Shown here piece by piece: positions 30,915 to 37,054 of a DNA stretch of 37,070 nt. The notes beneath the pieces were generated by a model, which worked only from the letters and a program-made list of their open reading frames with translations, was not told the origin of the DNA and made no database searches. Origin of the DNA: a virus; IMG/VR virus record IMGVR_UViG_3300012920_000108, positions 1 through 37,070 of that record. One strand, 5' to 3'. How positions within the stretch are numbered: the stretch's first letter is position 1; each line of letters starts with the position of its first letter. Position numbers and translations under genes: made by a program.

Positions 30915-31610
30915 TTATACGTATACAGTAAAGCCTGATTGATCTTTGGTGGCTTTACCTTTTGCTTTGAGTGCTACTATTCTGTTTGGTTTATCTAGGA
31001 ATCTTAGGTCATGTTTATCTCCGTTGATTGTTATCATGTCTTCCCATCCACCACCTCCGTTTTGTTGTAGGTCTTTGTCGAATACAACTGCTACATTTGT
31101 ACCTAAGTTTACCATACTTTGTATGAAACTTATTTTGTGATTCTCTGACCTTGAGAATGTTAAGTGGTAGTTTTCAGGTAGTTCTTTGTTAGCAAACTTT
31201 ATTGCTCTTACATGGTTTTTTGTGTAGTCGTAGAATTGTACATCTGGATTGCTTTGTATGATTCCGTATCTTTCCCATGAGATGTCGCTTGTTAGGTTTA
31301 GTCTGAAGCAAGGTTGAAGATCTTCTCTTTTAGCTTTGCGTTTAGCTGCATAGATATCTTTGTTTAAGAAGTGTAAGAAGTTAGCTTTGCTTTCATAAAA
31401 CATTTTAGTTTTACGTATCCTTGCTTCTTGTACTGAATTCATATGTCCTCTACCTGCTGTGTTGAGACATGCTTCAGCACATCCTTTGCTTGCATATGGA
31501 CATACGTTTCTACCAGACAGGGTATAGGGTGCAAGGTGGAGACCAAAGGTCATCCACCCATACCCTTTACTTTTGTTTATCTTTTGATTGTCTACAGTAA
31601 GAAGTCTCAT
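30915..31610 (-). CDS. gp88-family phage protein (231 aa)
   Basis: The N-terminal signature TFGLHLAPYTLSGRNVCPYA, then SKGCAEACLNTAGRG (C37, C44, C48), is the pattern I recognise from the Pfam Gene product 88 family of phage proteins. The Cys triad suggests a metal site. The family is widespread in phages, without an established biochemical role that I know of. Start and previous stop overlap as TAATG, and a strong terminator follows. The C-terminal half has no obvious motif. Confidence 0.7.
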   Translation of the reverse strand: MRLLTVDNQKINKSKGYGWMTFGLHLAPYTLSGRNVCPYASKGCAEACLNTAGRGHMNSVQEARIRKTKMFYESKANFLHFLNKDIYAAKRKAKREDLQPCFRLNLTSDISWERYGIIQSNPDVQFYDYTKNHVRAIKFANKELPENYHLTFSRSENHKISFIQSMVNLGTNVAVVFDKDLQQNGGGGWEDMITINGDKHDLRFLDKPNRIVALKAKGKATKDQSGFTVYV

Positions 31611-31921
31611 TAGTCTTGGATTAAGTATTCTTTTTTGTATCCTTTATCATCAGATTCTTCGTGATTACTTATGTGCATTTTGAATGTGTAACCATCTTCT
31701 ATTCTTTCATGCCAATCATCTGGGTAATCTTTTTTTAACTCTTTCAGAGTTTTGTAATGATTCCAGTATACGATTGTATCATGTAAGTCTACAGGTCTAC
31801 CTTCGTGTCGTTCCCATTCTGCTTGGAATGCATAGATGAGTGCGTAAGGTTCCCAGCCTTCAGTTATGTGCCAGTCTTTTACAATTAGGTAGGCCTCGTT
31901 TGGAGTTATGTTAGTTAACAT
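31610..31921 (-). CDS. Hypothetical protein (103 aa)
   Basis: The ATG at 31921 is preferred. An earlier in-frame start (32014) would cover the 24-aa membrane peptide and a G/C hairpin. The product (EAYLIVKDWHITEGWEPYAL, then YAFQAEWERHEG) is helical and Trp-rich, with an acidic end. Its stop overlaps the gp88-like start, so the two are translationally coupled. No family recognised. Confidence 0.55.
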   Translation of the reverse strand: MLTNITPNEAYLIVKDWHITEGWEPYALIYAFQAEWERHEGRPVDLHDTIVYWNHYKTLKELKKDYPDDWHERIEDGYTFKMHISNHEESDDKGYKKEYLIQD

Positions 31922-31933
31922 TGTATGAAATGT

Positions 31934-31952
31934 GGGGGGACTCTCACCCCCC
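31934..31952 (-). promoter_or_regulatory. GC hairpin in the leader of the 103-aa gene
   Basis: GGGGGG / CCCCCC stem (31934-31939, 31947-31952), 7-nt loop, 12 nt upstream of the ATG at 31921 and 7 nt after the microprotein stop. With no T-run on the minus strand it is probably a translation or mRNA-stability element. Confidence 0.65.
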
Positions 31953-31959
31953 TTGGGTT

Positions 31960-32034
31960 TTAGTTTACTATGAAGAATGCTATTACTACTATGATGAGCC
32001 ATGTGATAGCCCATGCAAATGTTGCTGCTTCCAT
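31960..32034 (-). CDS. 24-aa membrane microprotein
   Basis: The frame starts 1 nt after the DUF932-like stop (TAACATG). The peptide is almost entirely one membrane helix (AWAITWLIIVVIAFFIV after MEAATF), with no charged residues except Glu2. Its placement between two tightly packed genes and its clean hydrophobicity support translation; there is no independent ribosome binding site, so it would depend on coupling. Possible roles are modulation of a host membrane protein or exclusion. Confidence 0.5.
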   Translation of the reverse strand: MEAATFAWAITWLIIVVIAFFIVN

Positions 32035-32035
32035 G

Positions 32036-33208
32036 TTAGCTGATAAGATTAGCGAACTGTTTTGGATTACTGTATGTAGCAGGTAGAGTTTCTATTTTAG
32101 TATTGAGTAGTTGTCTACCTCTTTCAGCTTCTGCATGTAGCTCATTGTCATCTATGACTTTGCACAACCATGATGCAAACCCTGCTTTGGCATCTGCTCC
32201 AGCTCCGAATTCACTTGATGTGTATTTTTTCCATGCTCTGTCTGTTGTACCATTATCATGGCCTGAACCATCACCGCTTGTGTAGTATTCAGTCACTGCA
32301 TTGAATAAGTCATAGAGTGTTTCACCTTTGTTGCCTTGACCGTTTTTGTGAAGGTAAGCAATATCAATGATCTGATTGAAGGCTCTTGTAGATACGATTG
32401 TGTTTGGATCTACTTTGATACCTTTGTATGCAGACATAAGTGCTTCTGCTTTTTGTGTATCACATGCTACTTCAGCAAAGCGTTTCATCATATAGACGAA
32501 TTGATCTCTGCCTTTGTATATGTTAGCAATCGTACGTCCTGCTTCATCAAGTCTTAGATCTGCATTAGATGTTTTCTTGATCTTGATTGCAAGGTCACCT
32601 TGATCGCCAAGTGCATATTTGAATGTGTTAGCACATACTACTCTTGTGTTTGAATCAAACATTGTCATAGCATATGAACCATCATGTGACTGAAGCAAGT
32701 TAAGATAGAATAGGAAGCTATCTCCATTGATTAGTCGTTGAGCATCATCTGCAATTTCAAGTGATGAGAAGAATAGTTTACCATTTTTCAGAGTACCTAA
32801 GGTTTCGATATTGTAATCAATACCTTCATCATCTAGTGAATTGCATACAGCTTGCACTAGTTGTTGGTTAGGTATTGATTTGTATCTAGCTGATGGTACA
32901 CCAAGGCCATATCGTATACCTTCAAACTGTCTGGTTAGTATCTTGTTTTCAGGACACTCTGACCATGTGTTGATTAGTTCTACGATTGATGCATGTGGAA
33001 GACCATCTTGCCTTGCTGATATATCTATCAGTTCGTCTCTGAGTTTAGGGTTTACATCCGCATATGCAGTGCCTTCTTCAATGTCGAAGTATACATTGCG
33101 GTGATCACTATCAATGATTTCTTTTGATAGTTCTGGCTTGATGACTTGAAGGTCATGCCATTCTTTTTTAGTGGATATTACGGTATCGGTATGTTCGATT
33201 TCGTGCAT
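32036..33208 (-). CDS. DUF932 / phage-plasmid-like protein (390 aa)
   Basis: The segment LFYLNLLQSHDGSYAMTMFD followed by NTRVVCANTFKYAL is the hallmark of the DUF932 (phage/plasmid-like TIGR03299-type) family. A long helical C-terminal part contains the stretch AWKKYTSSEFGAGADAKAGF. Members occur on phages and plasmids next to DNA-handling genes; the biochemical role is not established to my knowledge. It sits in the right-hand minus-strand operon with the gp88-like gene, a common pairing in mobile elements. Confidence 0.8.
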   Translation of the reverse strand: MHEIEHTDTVISTKKEWHDLQVIKPELSKEIIDSDHRNVYFDIEEGTAYADVNPKLRDELIDISARQDGLPHASIVELINTWSECPENKILTRQFEGIRYGLGVPSARYKSIPNQQLVQAVCNSLDDEGIDYNIETLGTLKNGKLFFSSLEIADDAQRLINGDSFLFYLNLLQSHDGSYAMTMFDSNTRVVCANTFKYALGDQGDLAIKIKKTSNADLRLDEAGRTIANIYKGRDQFVYMMKRFAEVACDTQKAEALMSAYKGIKVDPNTIVSTRAFNQIIDIAYLHKNGQGNKGETLYDLFNAVTEYYTSGDGSGHDNGTTDRAWKKYTSSEFGAGADAKAGFASWLCKVIDDNELHAEAERGRQLLNTKIETLPATYSNPKQFANLIS

Positions 33209-33241
33209 GTTATTTATGTTTTGTATTTAGTATGTTGTTGA

Positions 33242-33266
33242 TTATGATGAAGTTGTATCATCATAA
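33242..33266 (-). promoter_or_regulatory. Hairpin upstream of the DUF932-like gene
   Basis: TTATGATGA / TCATCATAA, a perfect 9-bp stem with a 7-nt loop, lies in the 65-nt gap before the gene. There is no T-run on the minus strand, so an attenuator, processing site or operator is more likely than a terminator. Confidence 0.55.
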
Positions 33267-33273
33267 AATTGTA

Positions 33274-33909
33274 TTAATATTCTCTTGCTAGTTCTTGTAG
33301 TATGTCAGCTACTTTGTTTGATGTTTTCTTTAGTTTTTCTGTATTGAGTTTTAATTCTTCATACATGAGGTTTTTCAATTCGTTTATGTTTGAATCGAGT
33401 CTTTTGATTCTATTGTCTAGTATCTCATCTTCATCTTCTTTTCTGTCTTCCATGCGATCATGGATGATGTCAGCGATATCAGATGGATCAAAGTGTTCCG
33501 CAATTTCGTAAGATGAGAATTGATCAGCTATTTGATATGATAGATCGTTGAGATCTATATTGTTTGCGATACTTTCATGATCAACTTCGTATGCAAGTTG
33601 ATCGTAGTTTATACCATTAGCTATGACTTCAAGTGCTGAGTCATTTTCTAGTATATTGTCTGCAACTATTTGAACAGTTGTTTCAAAGAAGTCTTTGTCT
33701 TTCATGACTTCATCAGCAATTTCAATACTGATTTCACCGTTATATAATTCTAATGCTACTTTGTTTGCAGTGATGTTGGCTCGTTTGATGATTGCATCAA
33801 GTAGTTTGTTTTTGATAGCTTTGAATGGAGCTAGTAGTTTACTTTTCACAGTTTGTTTTGGGATGTTTAGTCTGTTGTTACAGATTATTCTTAGTGGTTC
33901 TATTTTCAT
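33274..33909 (-). CDS. Nonapeptide-repeat acidic protein (211 aa)
   Basis: Residues ~90-155 are built from 9-residue units of the form [IL][AS]xx[IVF][DN]xxx, for example LAYEVDHES, IANNIDLND, IAEHFDPSD and IADIIHDRM. A basic N-terminus (KQTVKSKLLAPFKAIKNK) precedes them and a charged coiled coil (KRLDSNINELKNLMYEELK) follows. I recall similar repeats in phage proteins of unknown function. The repeat suggests an extended helical solenoid for protein binding. Confidence 0.55.
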   Translation of the reverse strand: MKIEPLRIICNNRLNIPKQTVKSKLLAPFKAIKNKLLDAIIKRANITANKVALELYNGEISIEIADEVMKDKDFFETTVQIVADNILENDSALEVIANGINYDQLAYEVDHESIANNIDLNDLSYQIADQFSSYEIAEHFDPSDIADIIHDRMEDRKEDEDEILDNRIKRLDSNINELKNLMYEELKLNTEKLKKTSNKVADILQELAREY

Positions 33910-33912
33910 AGG

Positions 33913-34086
33913 TTATTGTTTGTTGTATTCGTATAGTTCGTTGATTGAATAGTTAGTTGGATCATCATTTAGATAACAATCATCATATCTATTTTGAATC
34001 TGTAAGTCATTAGACCCACATACACATTGCCGTCCATCATTACTGCGACCGCAATCATTGCAAATATATAGGGGTTCATCTGACAT
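33913..34086 (-). CDS. Zinc-ribbon-like small protein (57 aa)
   Basis: Translation of an otherwise empty stretch gives an ATG frame with YICNDCGRSNDGRQCVCGSN. This is C-x2-C then C-x-C, a probable zinc knuckle, followed by an acidic, Tyr/Asn-rich tail ending YEYNKQ. It is the first gene of the right-hand minus operon and its ATG lies 4 nt from a long leader hairpin. A small transcription or translation regulator is possible. Confidence 0.65.
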   Translation of the reverse strand: MSDEPLYICNDCGRSNDGRQCVCGSNDLQIQNRYDDCYLNDDPTNYSINELYEYNKQ

Positions 34087-34090
34087 CTTT

Positions 34091-34173
34091 ATTTTCTAGG
34101 CTTCGGGATTTACTTTTTTGCTTCATATGGCCCAAAGGGCGAAGCAAAAAATACAGCCCGAAGAATAGAAAAT
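34091..34173 (-). promoter_or_regulatory. Long nested leader hairpin before the zinc-ribbon gene
   Basis: Four nested stems share one axis: ATTTTCTA/TAGAAAAT (34091-34098, 34166-34173), CTTCGGG/CCCGAAG (34101-34107, 34157-34163), TTTTTTGCTTC/GAAGCAAAAAA (34114-34124, 34141-34151), and GCCC/GGGC around AAA (34130-34140). That is 30 paired positions in 83 nt. It lies wholly between the predicted transcription start (~34186) and the ATG at 34086. Confidence 0.85.
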
Positions 34174-34192
34174 TGAGGTCAGCTATGAACCC

Positions 34193-34220
34193 ATAGTATT
34201 TGATAATTATTTTTTGTCTA
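34193..34220 (-). promoter_or_regulatory. Sigma-70-like promoter for the right-hand minus operon
   Basis: On the minus strand: TAGACA (34215-34220), 16-nt spacer, TACTAT (34193-34198); each box is one mismatch from consensus. The start would be near 34186, giving a ~100-nt leader occupied by the long hairpin. It would drive the zinc-ribbon through gp88-like genes. Confidence 0.5.
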
Positions 34221-34331
34221 CAGGTCTCTGACACTAGGCAACTGAGCAACACAGGAATTAACGTATGCCTGTGATGTACTTAGTAGTTATTTATTGAGTT
34301 TGTATTAAGTGTGTTTTTTGTTGGGTTGTAT

Positions 34332-34367
34332 AAAAAAACCCTAGCGAGTACGAAACTCACTAGGGTT
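34332..34367 (-). terminator. Intrinsic terminator after the GC-rich gene
   Basis: AACCCTAG-x-GAGT / ACTC-x-CTAGGGTT forms a 12-bp stem with one mismatch and a 5-nt loop (34337-34367). On the minus strand a run of seven T follows. It lies 15 nt beyond the stop of the 34383-34925 gene. Confidence 0.9.
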
Positions 34368-34382
34368 GTGATGCGCTTGCGG

Positions 34383-34925
34383 TTATTTGTTTTTGTTCTT
34401 ACGTGCGCCTTTGGGTCTATTGGCTTGAGTTTTGGCGTAGCTGAATGTGGTAGCTGATGCGCTTCCGTAATACAATGCTCTTCCAGTAACGGTTCCTGCT
34501 TGCGTATCGGGTAAGCCACCGTTAAAGAACTCACGAGCTTCTTTAACCTGAGGGTCAGTTGCGACTCCACCTACGACGGGTCGGGCGTAATGAGTAGCTT
34601 TTGGGTTGCTTATGTTCTGACGAGGGCGAATTGCCGTGTTAGCGTAGTAGGTGACTGCGCCCGTGCCGTCAGCAACGTGTTTCCAAGCAGTCAACGCTAA
34701 TGCGGAGCCTTCGACTGACTCATTTGCATAGTCTCGAAGTGCCTTCTCAACTTGGACCGCATTGTCCATGTCAACTTCGGCTTCCTTCAAGATTTCCTCG
34801 TGAATGTCAGGGTGAGGCCAGAACATTATAGTAAGGTCCATGTTGAAGGTTACTTCGACTGAGTGTGTTGTGCAGTTAGTTGCAGTTAACGCTGATGCTG
34901 GAGTGTCATTAGTTATTTTTTTCAT
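34383..34925 (-). CDS. GC-rich orphan protein (180 aa)
   Basis: A single gene with its own terminator, set apart from both neighbours. Base use differs: I count 29/60 and 37/60 G+C in two 60-nt rows of it, against roughly one third in the giant gene. The sequence (THSVEVTFNMDLTIMFWPHP, later TGRALYYGSASATTFSYAKT) mixes beta-like and Ala/Gly/Thr-rich segments and ends in a Lys/Arg/Asn tail (RPKGARKNKNK). No family recognised. Composition suggests separate acquisition or a highly expressed product. Confidence 0.6.
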   Translation of the reverse strand: MKKITNDTPASALTATNCTTHSVEVTFNMDLTIMFWPHPDIHEEILKEAEVDMDNAVQVEKALRDYANESVEGSALALTAWKHVADGTGAVTYYANTAIRPRQNISNPKATHYARPVVGGVATDPQVKEAREFFNGGLPDTQAGTVTGRALYYGSASATTFSYAKTQANRPKGARKNKNK

Positions 34926-34946
34926 ATTATAATATAGTTTAGTTAA

Positions 34947-35819
34947 TATATATCTTTTGATATAAATACAGGAAAGGTGCGATCTGATTTGTCAAATCTG
35001 TGATTTTACAAATCAAGGTCAATAGTGCGTGTATAAAACTTTATACAAAAGCACTATCATCAATATAAAGATGTTTTAGTGTTCCGTTAGAATTTGATAT
35101 AAATTTTAGAGGGGCAAACTCGAAAGAGATTCATTCAAACAGGTGTCGATGGGAAAGTGAGGACACCTGTTTGAATGAATCTCGTTAATTGTTATTTGTT
35201 ATTTTCAGAGTAGCCGAAGAGGCTGGTCTGAAAATAACAAATAACACTAGAAGGGGCGGGTCGTTTAACTACCATTACACATTGAGTTTTATGCCAAATT
35301 CTAACGGAACATTAAAACATCCTAACTGAGAGCATCCTTATAATGTCCGACGTGTGGGATCGATCCAAGGGTCGCAACTTTTCTCAAAGTTGCCCCCTTG
35401 TATCGATAGGTGAGTCTAAGTCAAAAGACGTACGGTCGCTTCCACGGAGTGGTGAGATTATTACGAAGCCCGAAATAAACTAAAAAAATCCCCACTGAAT
35501 ATCTAAGACTGGTCGTGCTTCAAAACGACAACGGAGAGTTTTGAAATTCAAAACTTGTTTTGAATTCTTCCGAAAACGTCTGGGGATTTTTTCCAAGTAT
35601 TCGTTGAAGAGGCGCAAAGATCGCAACTGATCTAAATACATTTTACAAATGCCCTTGTAAAATTTATTTCGATTAGTTGCTCTTTGCTGGTCCAACTCGT
35701 TGGACCTTGACTCAAGGTTGATGTCACTACATGCATGCACTTCAATATAAATCGGTGTTCATCACCGAGTGGACGAAATTGCCAGTGACTCCTTAGTTCA
35801 TGAAAGGTAACCAATTTCG
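34947..35819. ncRNA. Large structured noncoding locus (~870 nt), candidate ornate RNA or structured DNA element
   Basis: No convincing gene lies in 34926-36072. A chain of inverted repeats fills most of it: 34985-34992/35008-35015 (8 bp); 35022-35028/35051-35057 with inner 35031-35036/35041-35046; a closed domain 35070-35321 (27-bp arms) holding two long hairpins; 35359-35407 (20 bp in three helices, loop TCTC, which is GAGA on the minus strand); 35483-35494/35581-35592 (12 bp) around TTCAAAAC-type repeats; 35614-35687 with inner 35640-35663 (9 bp); 35689-35706; 35753-35767; 35774-35781/35812-35819. Size, phage context and helix density recall GOLLD and ROOL RNAs, but no sequence match is claimed. 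The strand is undecided; the GNRA-type loop favours minus. A replication origin or packaging element is the main alternative. Confidence 0.55.
35070..35321. repeat. 252-nt nested inverted-repeat domain with 27-bp closing arms
   Basis: Arms 35070-35096 and 35295-35321 match over 27 nt with one G:T-type mismatch. Inside are a perfect 22-bp hairpin (35126-35147/35162-35183, 14-nt loop) and a perfect 18-bp hairpin (35191-35208/35228-35245) capped by AGCC/GGCT. The three helices make a multibranch junction. Confidence 0.92.
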
Positions 35820-35821
35820 CA

Positions 35822-35905
35822 ACACTCAGGACTCAGGCTACAGGGTTCAGGGTACATCAACCTGAAGTCTGACGAAATGAACCATGAATCATGGATCAGG
35901 GTTCC
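35822..35905. repeat. CAGGGT-type dispersed repeat block
   Basis: It contains CTCAGGCTACAGGGTTCAGG, the 12-mer CTGAAGTCTGAC (35862-35873) shared with 30795-30806 and 30818-30829, and a CCATGA-A-TCATGG palindrome (35882-35894). Related degenerate blocks occur near 27219-27240, 27324-27341, 30751-30830 and 37016-37055. Confidence 0.6.
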
Positions 35906-36072
35906 TTGACCGTGCATAAGTCATTTCCCTTTATATCGAGAATGAGCGGTGTATAAGGATTTATTGTGCATACGCCACCCCCGTATAGGGTAATTTTTTT
36001 GACAGCGAACTGTATATATAGAGGGCTGTAAGAAAAAATTTGACTTATTTTTGCCCGCTCATATTAGTAGCT

Positions 36073-36321
36073 ATGGCAGACCTTAAAAAGCAAGAATACT
36101 ACAAGAATAACAAGGAAAAAAGACTAGAATACCAGCGTAAATACTACGAAATGAACAAAACTAGTATCGCTGAAAAACGAGAAAGAGAAAGGGCTGATGA
36201 CCCAAAGTGGAGAGAAAAACAAAGGGCTTATAACCGAGCTTACTACCTACAGAACAAAGAGCGCATAATGGAACAAAGAAGGCTCAAGAAACAAGGTACA
36301 GAAAACCGCTCACAAGAATAA
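36073..36321 (+). CDS. Small basic helical protein with YYxxNKEK repeats (82 aa)
   Basis: The ATG at 36073 gives MADLKKQEYYKNNKEKRLEY and the related units RKYYEMNKTSIAEK, AYNRAYYLQNKERIMEQ. Such repeats are familiar as the basic helical N-terminal region of phage HNH and GIY-YIG endonucleases, but no nuclease domain follows. The in-frame TTG at 36040 is better read as the -35 box of a promoter (TTGACT, 36040-36045). A DNA-binding regulator or a decayed endonuclease end is possible. Confidence 0.55.
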   Translation: MADLKKQEYYKNNKEKRLEYQRKYYEMNKTSIAEKRERERADDPKWREKQRAYNRAYYLQNKERIMEQRRLKKQGTENRSQE

Positions 36322-36419
36322 GCGGGCATTCACCAAAAAAGCGGGAACAAAGAATTGACCATATGGATTTTGAGCGTCTTTATTATTCCCCAAAACTTTT
36401 TCTAATAAATATGAAAATG

Positions 36420-36476
36420 TCTAATACAGTTTATGATATATGTAAATACATTGTATATGTCATAAACTGTATTAGA
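36420..36476. promoter_or_regulatory. 17-bp perfect inverted repeat before the last gene
   Basis: TCTAATACAGTTTATGA (36420-36436) and TCATAAACTGTATTAGA (36460-36476) are perfect arms around a 23-nt AT-rich spacer, itself containing ATGTA/TACAT. It lies 75 nt upstream of the 36551 start in a 229-nt gene-free gap. It suits an operator for a dimeric protein or a strong hairpin; no T-run follows on either side. Confidence 0.8.
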
Positions 36477-36550
36477 AGAAAATAACATTATCTATATTAA
36501 TATATGTAATATGTATTGATTCAATTTCTTTTCTGTGTTACTGCTTACTT

Positions 36551-37015
36551 ATGGAAAACCTATTAGAAAAAACTGAAAGAAGACCTATCCCCAAAACAAA
36601 ATATGAAATAGACCAACATGGGTTTGTTTATCGCAATGGAAACCGTTTACGATCTCAATATAAAAGTGGCCGTTGGTACGTAGTATTAACTAAAAAATCT
36701 GGTAAGCGTTTAACCGTAGACACCGAAAGACTAGCTGAATTGATTTTCAGCGACGAGAATCCTCCAGAATTGACGAGAACCATGATTGAGGATCAGATGA
36801 AGGCTCGACAGGTTCCAGAGTATCCTCGCTACTCTGTGACCGAATATGGGGCTATCTACTGTATGGTCCCTCCCAAGAGGGGTCCAAACTCAGGGAAGAT
36901 GTATCTTGTCAGAGAAAAAACAAATACAGCAGGTAAGCAATACGTAGCCCTGTACGACTACGAAGGCTGCCGTCGTTATGTACAAGTTCAACATATCGTG
37001 GACTCTGTATGGTGA
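36551..37015 (+). CDS. Duplicated NUMOD4-like DNA-binding protein (154 aa)
   Basis: Two similar modules: residues ~18-66 (YEIDQHGFVYRNGNRLRS, then GRWYVVLTKKSGKRLTV and AELIF) and ~94-154 (YSVTEYGAIYCMVPPKRG, then KQYVALYDYEGCRRYVQV and HIVDSVW). The Y-x-hydrophobic-x3-G-x-hydrophobic-Y opening followed by a strand-rich part and a final helix resembles the NUMOD4-type module at the front of HNH homing endonucleases. No HNH residues are present. It may be a free-standing DNA-binding regulator acting at the nearby palindromes. Confidence 0.5.
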   Translation: MENLLEKTERRPIPKTKYEIDQHGFVYRNGNRLRSQYKSGRWYVVLTKKSGKRLTVDTERLAELIFSDENPPELTRTMIEDQMKARQVPEYPRYSVTEYGAIYCMVPPKRGPNSGKMYLVREKTNTAGKQYVALYDYEGCRRYVQVQHIVDSVW

Positions 37016-37054
37016 TCCCTGATTCATGATTCCTGACTCAAGGTACAGGGATCA
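37013..37054 (+). promoter_or_regulatory. Hairpin over the last stop codon, in a CAGGG-type repeat
   Basis: TGATCCCTG (37013-37021) and CAGGGATCA (37046-37054) are perfect 9-bp arms with a 24-nt loop. The first arm includes the stop codon. It could be a terminator-like or stabilising hairpin, but no T-run follows within the window. Confidence 0.5.

Noticed and set aside
34280-34570. Minus-strand ORF of 96 aa
   Set aside because: It overlaps the intrinsic terminator and the end of the GC-rich gene in another frame; its composition reads like a shadow.
35341-35407. tRNA-like appearance (GGGATCGATCC and nearby stems)
   Set aside because: No cloverleaf with a proper T-loop and acceptor stem could be assembled. 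I found no credible tRNA anywhere in the window by eye.
35480-35814. Two minus-strand ORFs (86 and 60 aa) in the noncoding locus
   Set aside because: They run through the arms of several inverted repeats, overlap each other in different frames and show no recognisable protein pattern. The structure explains the stretch better.
35999-36020. Promoter from TTGACA (35999-36004) and the TATATATA that follows
   Set aside because: The spacing is only 8-10 nt, far too short for a sigma-70 promoter.
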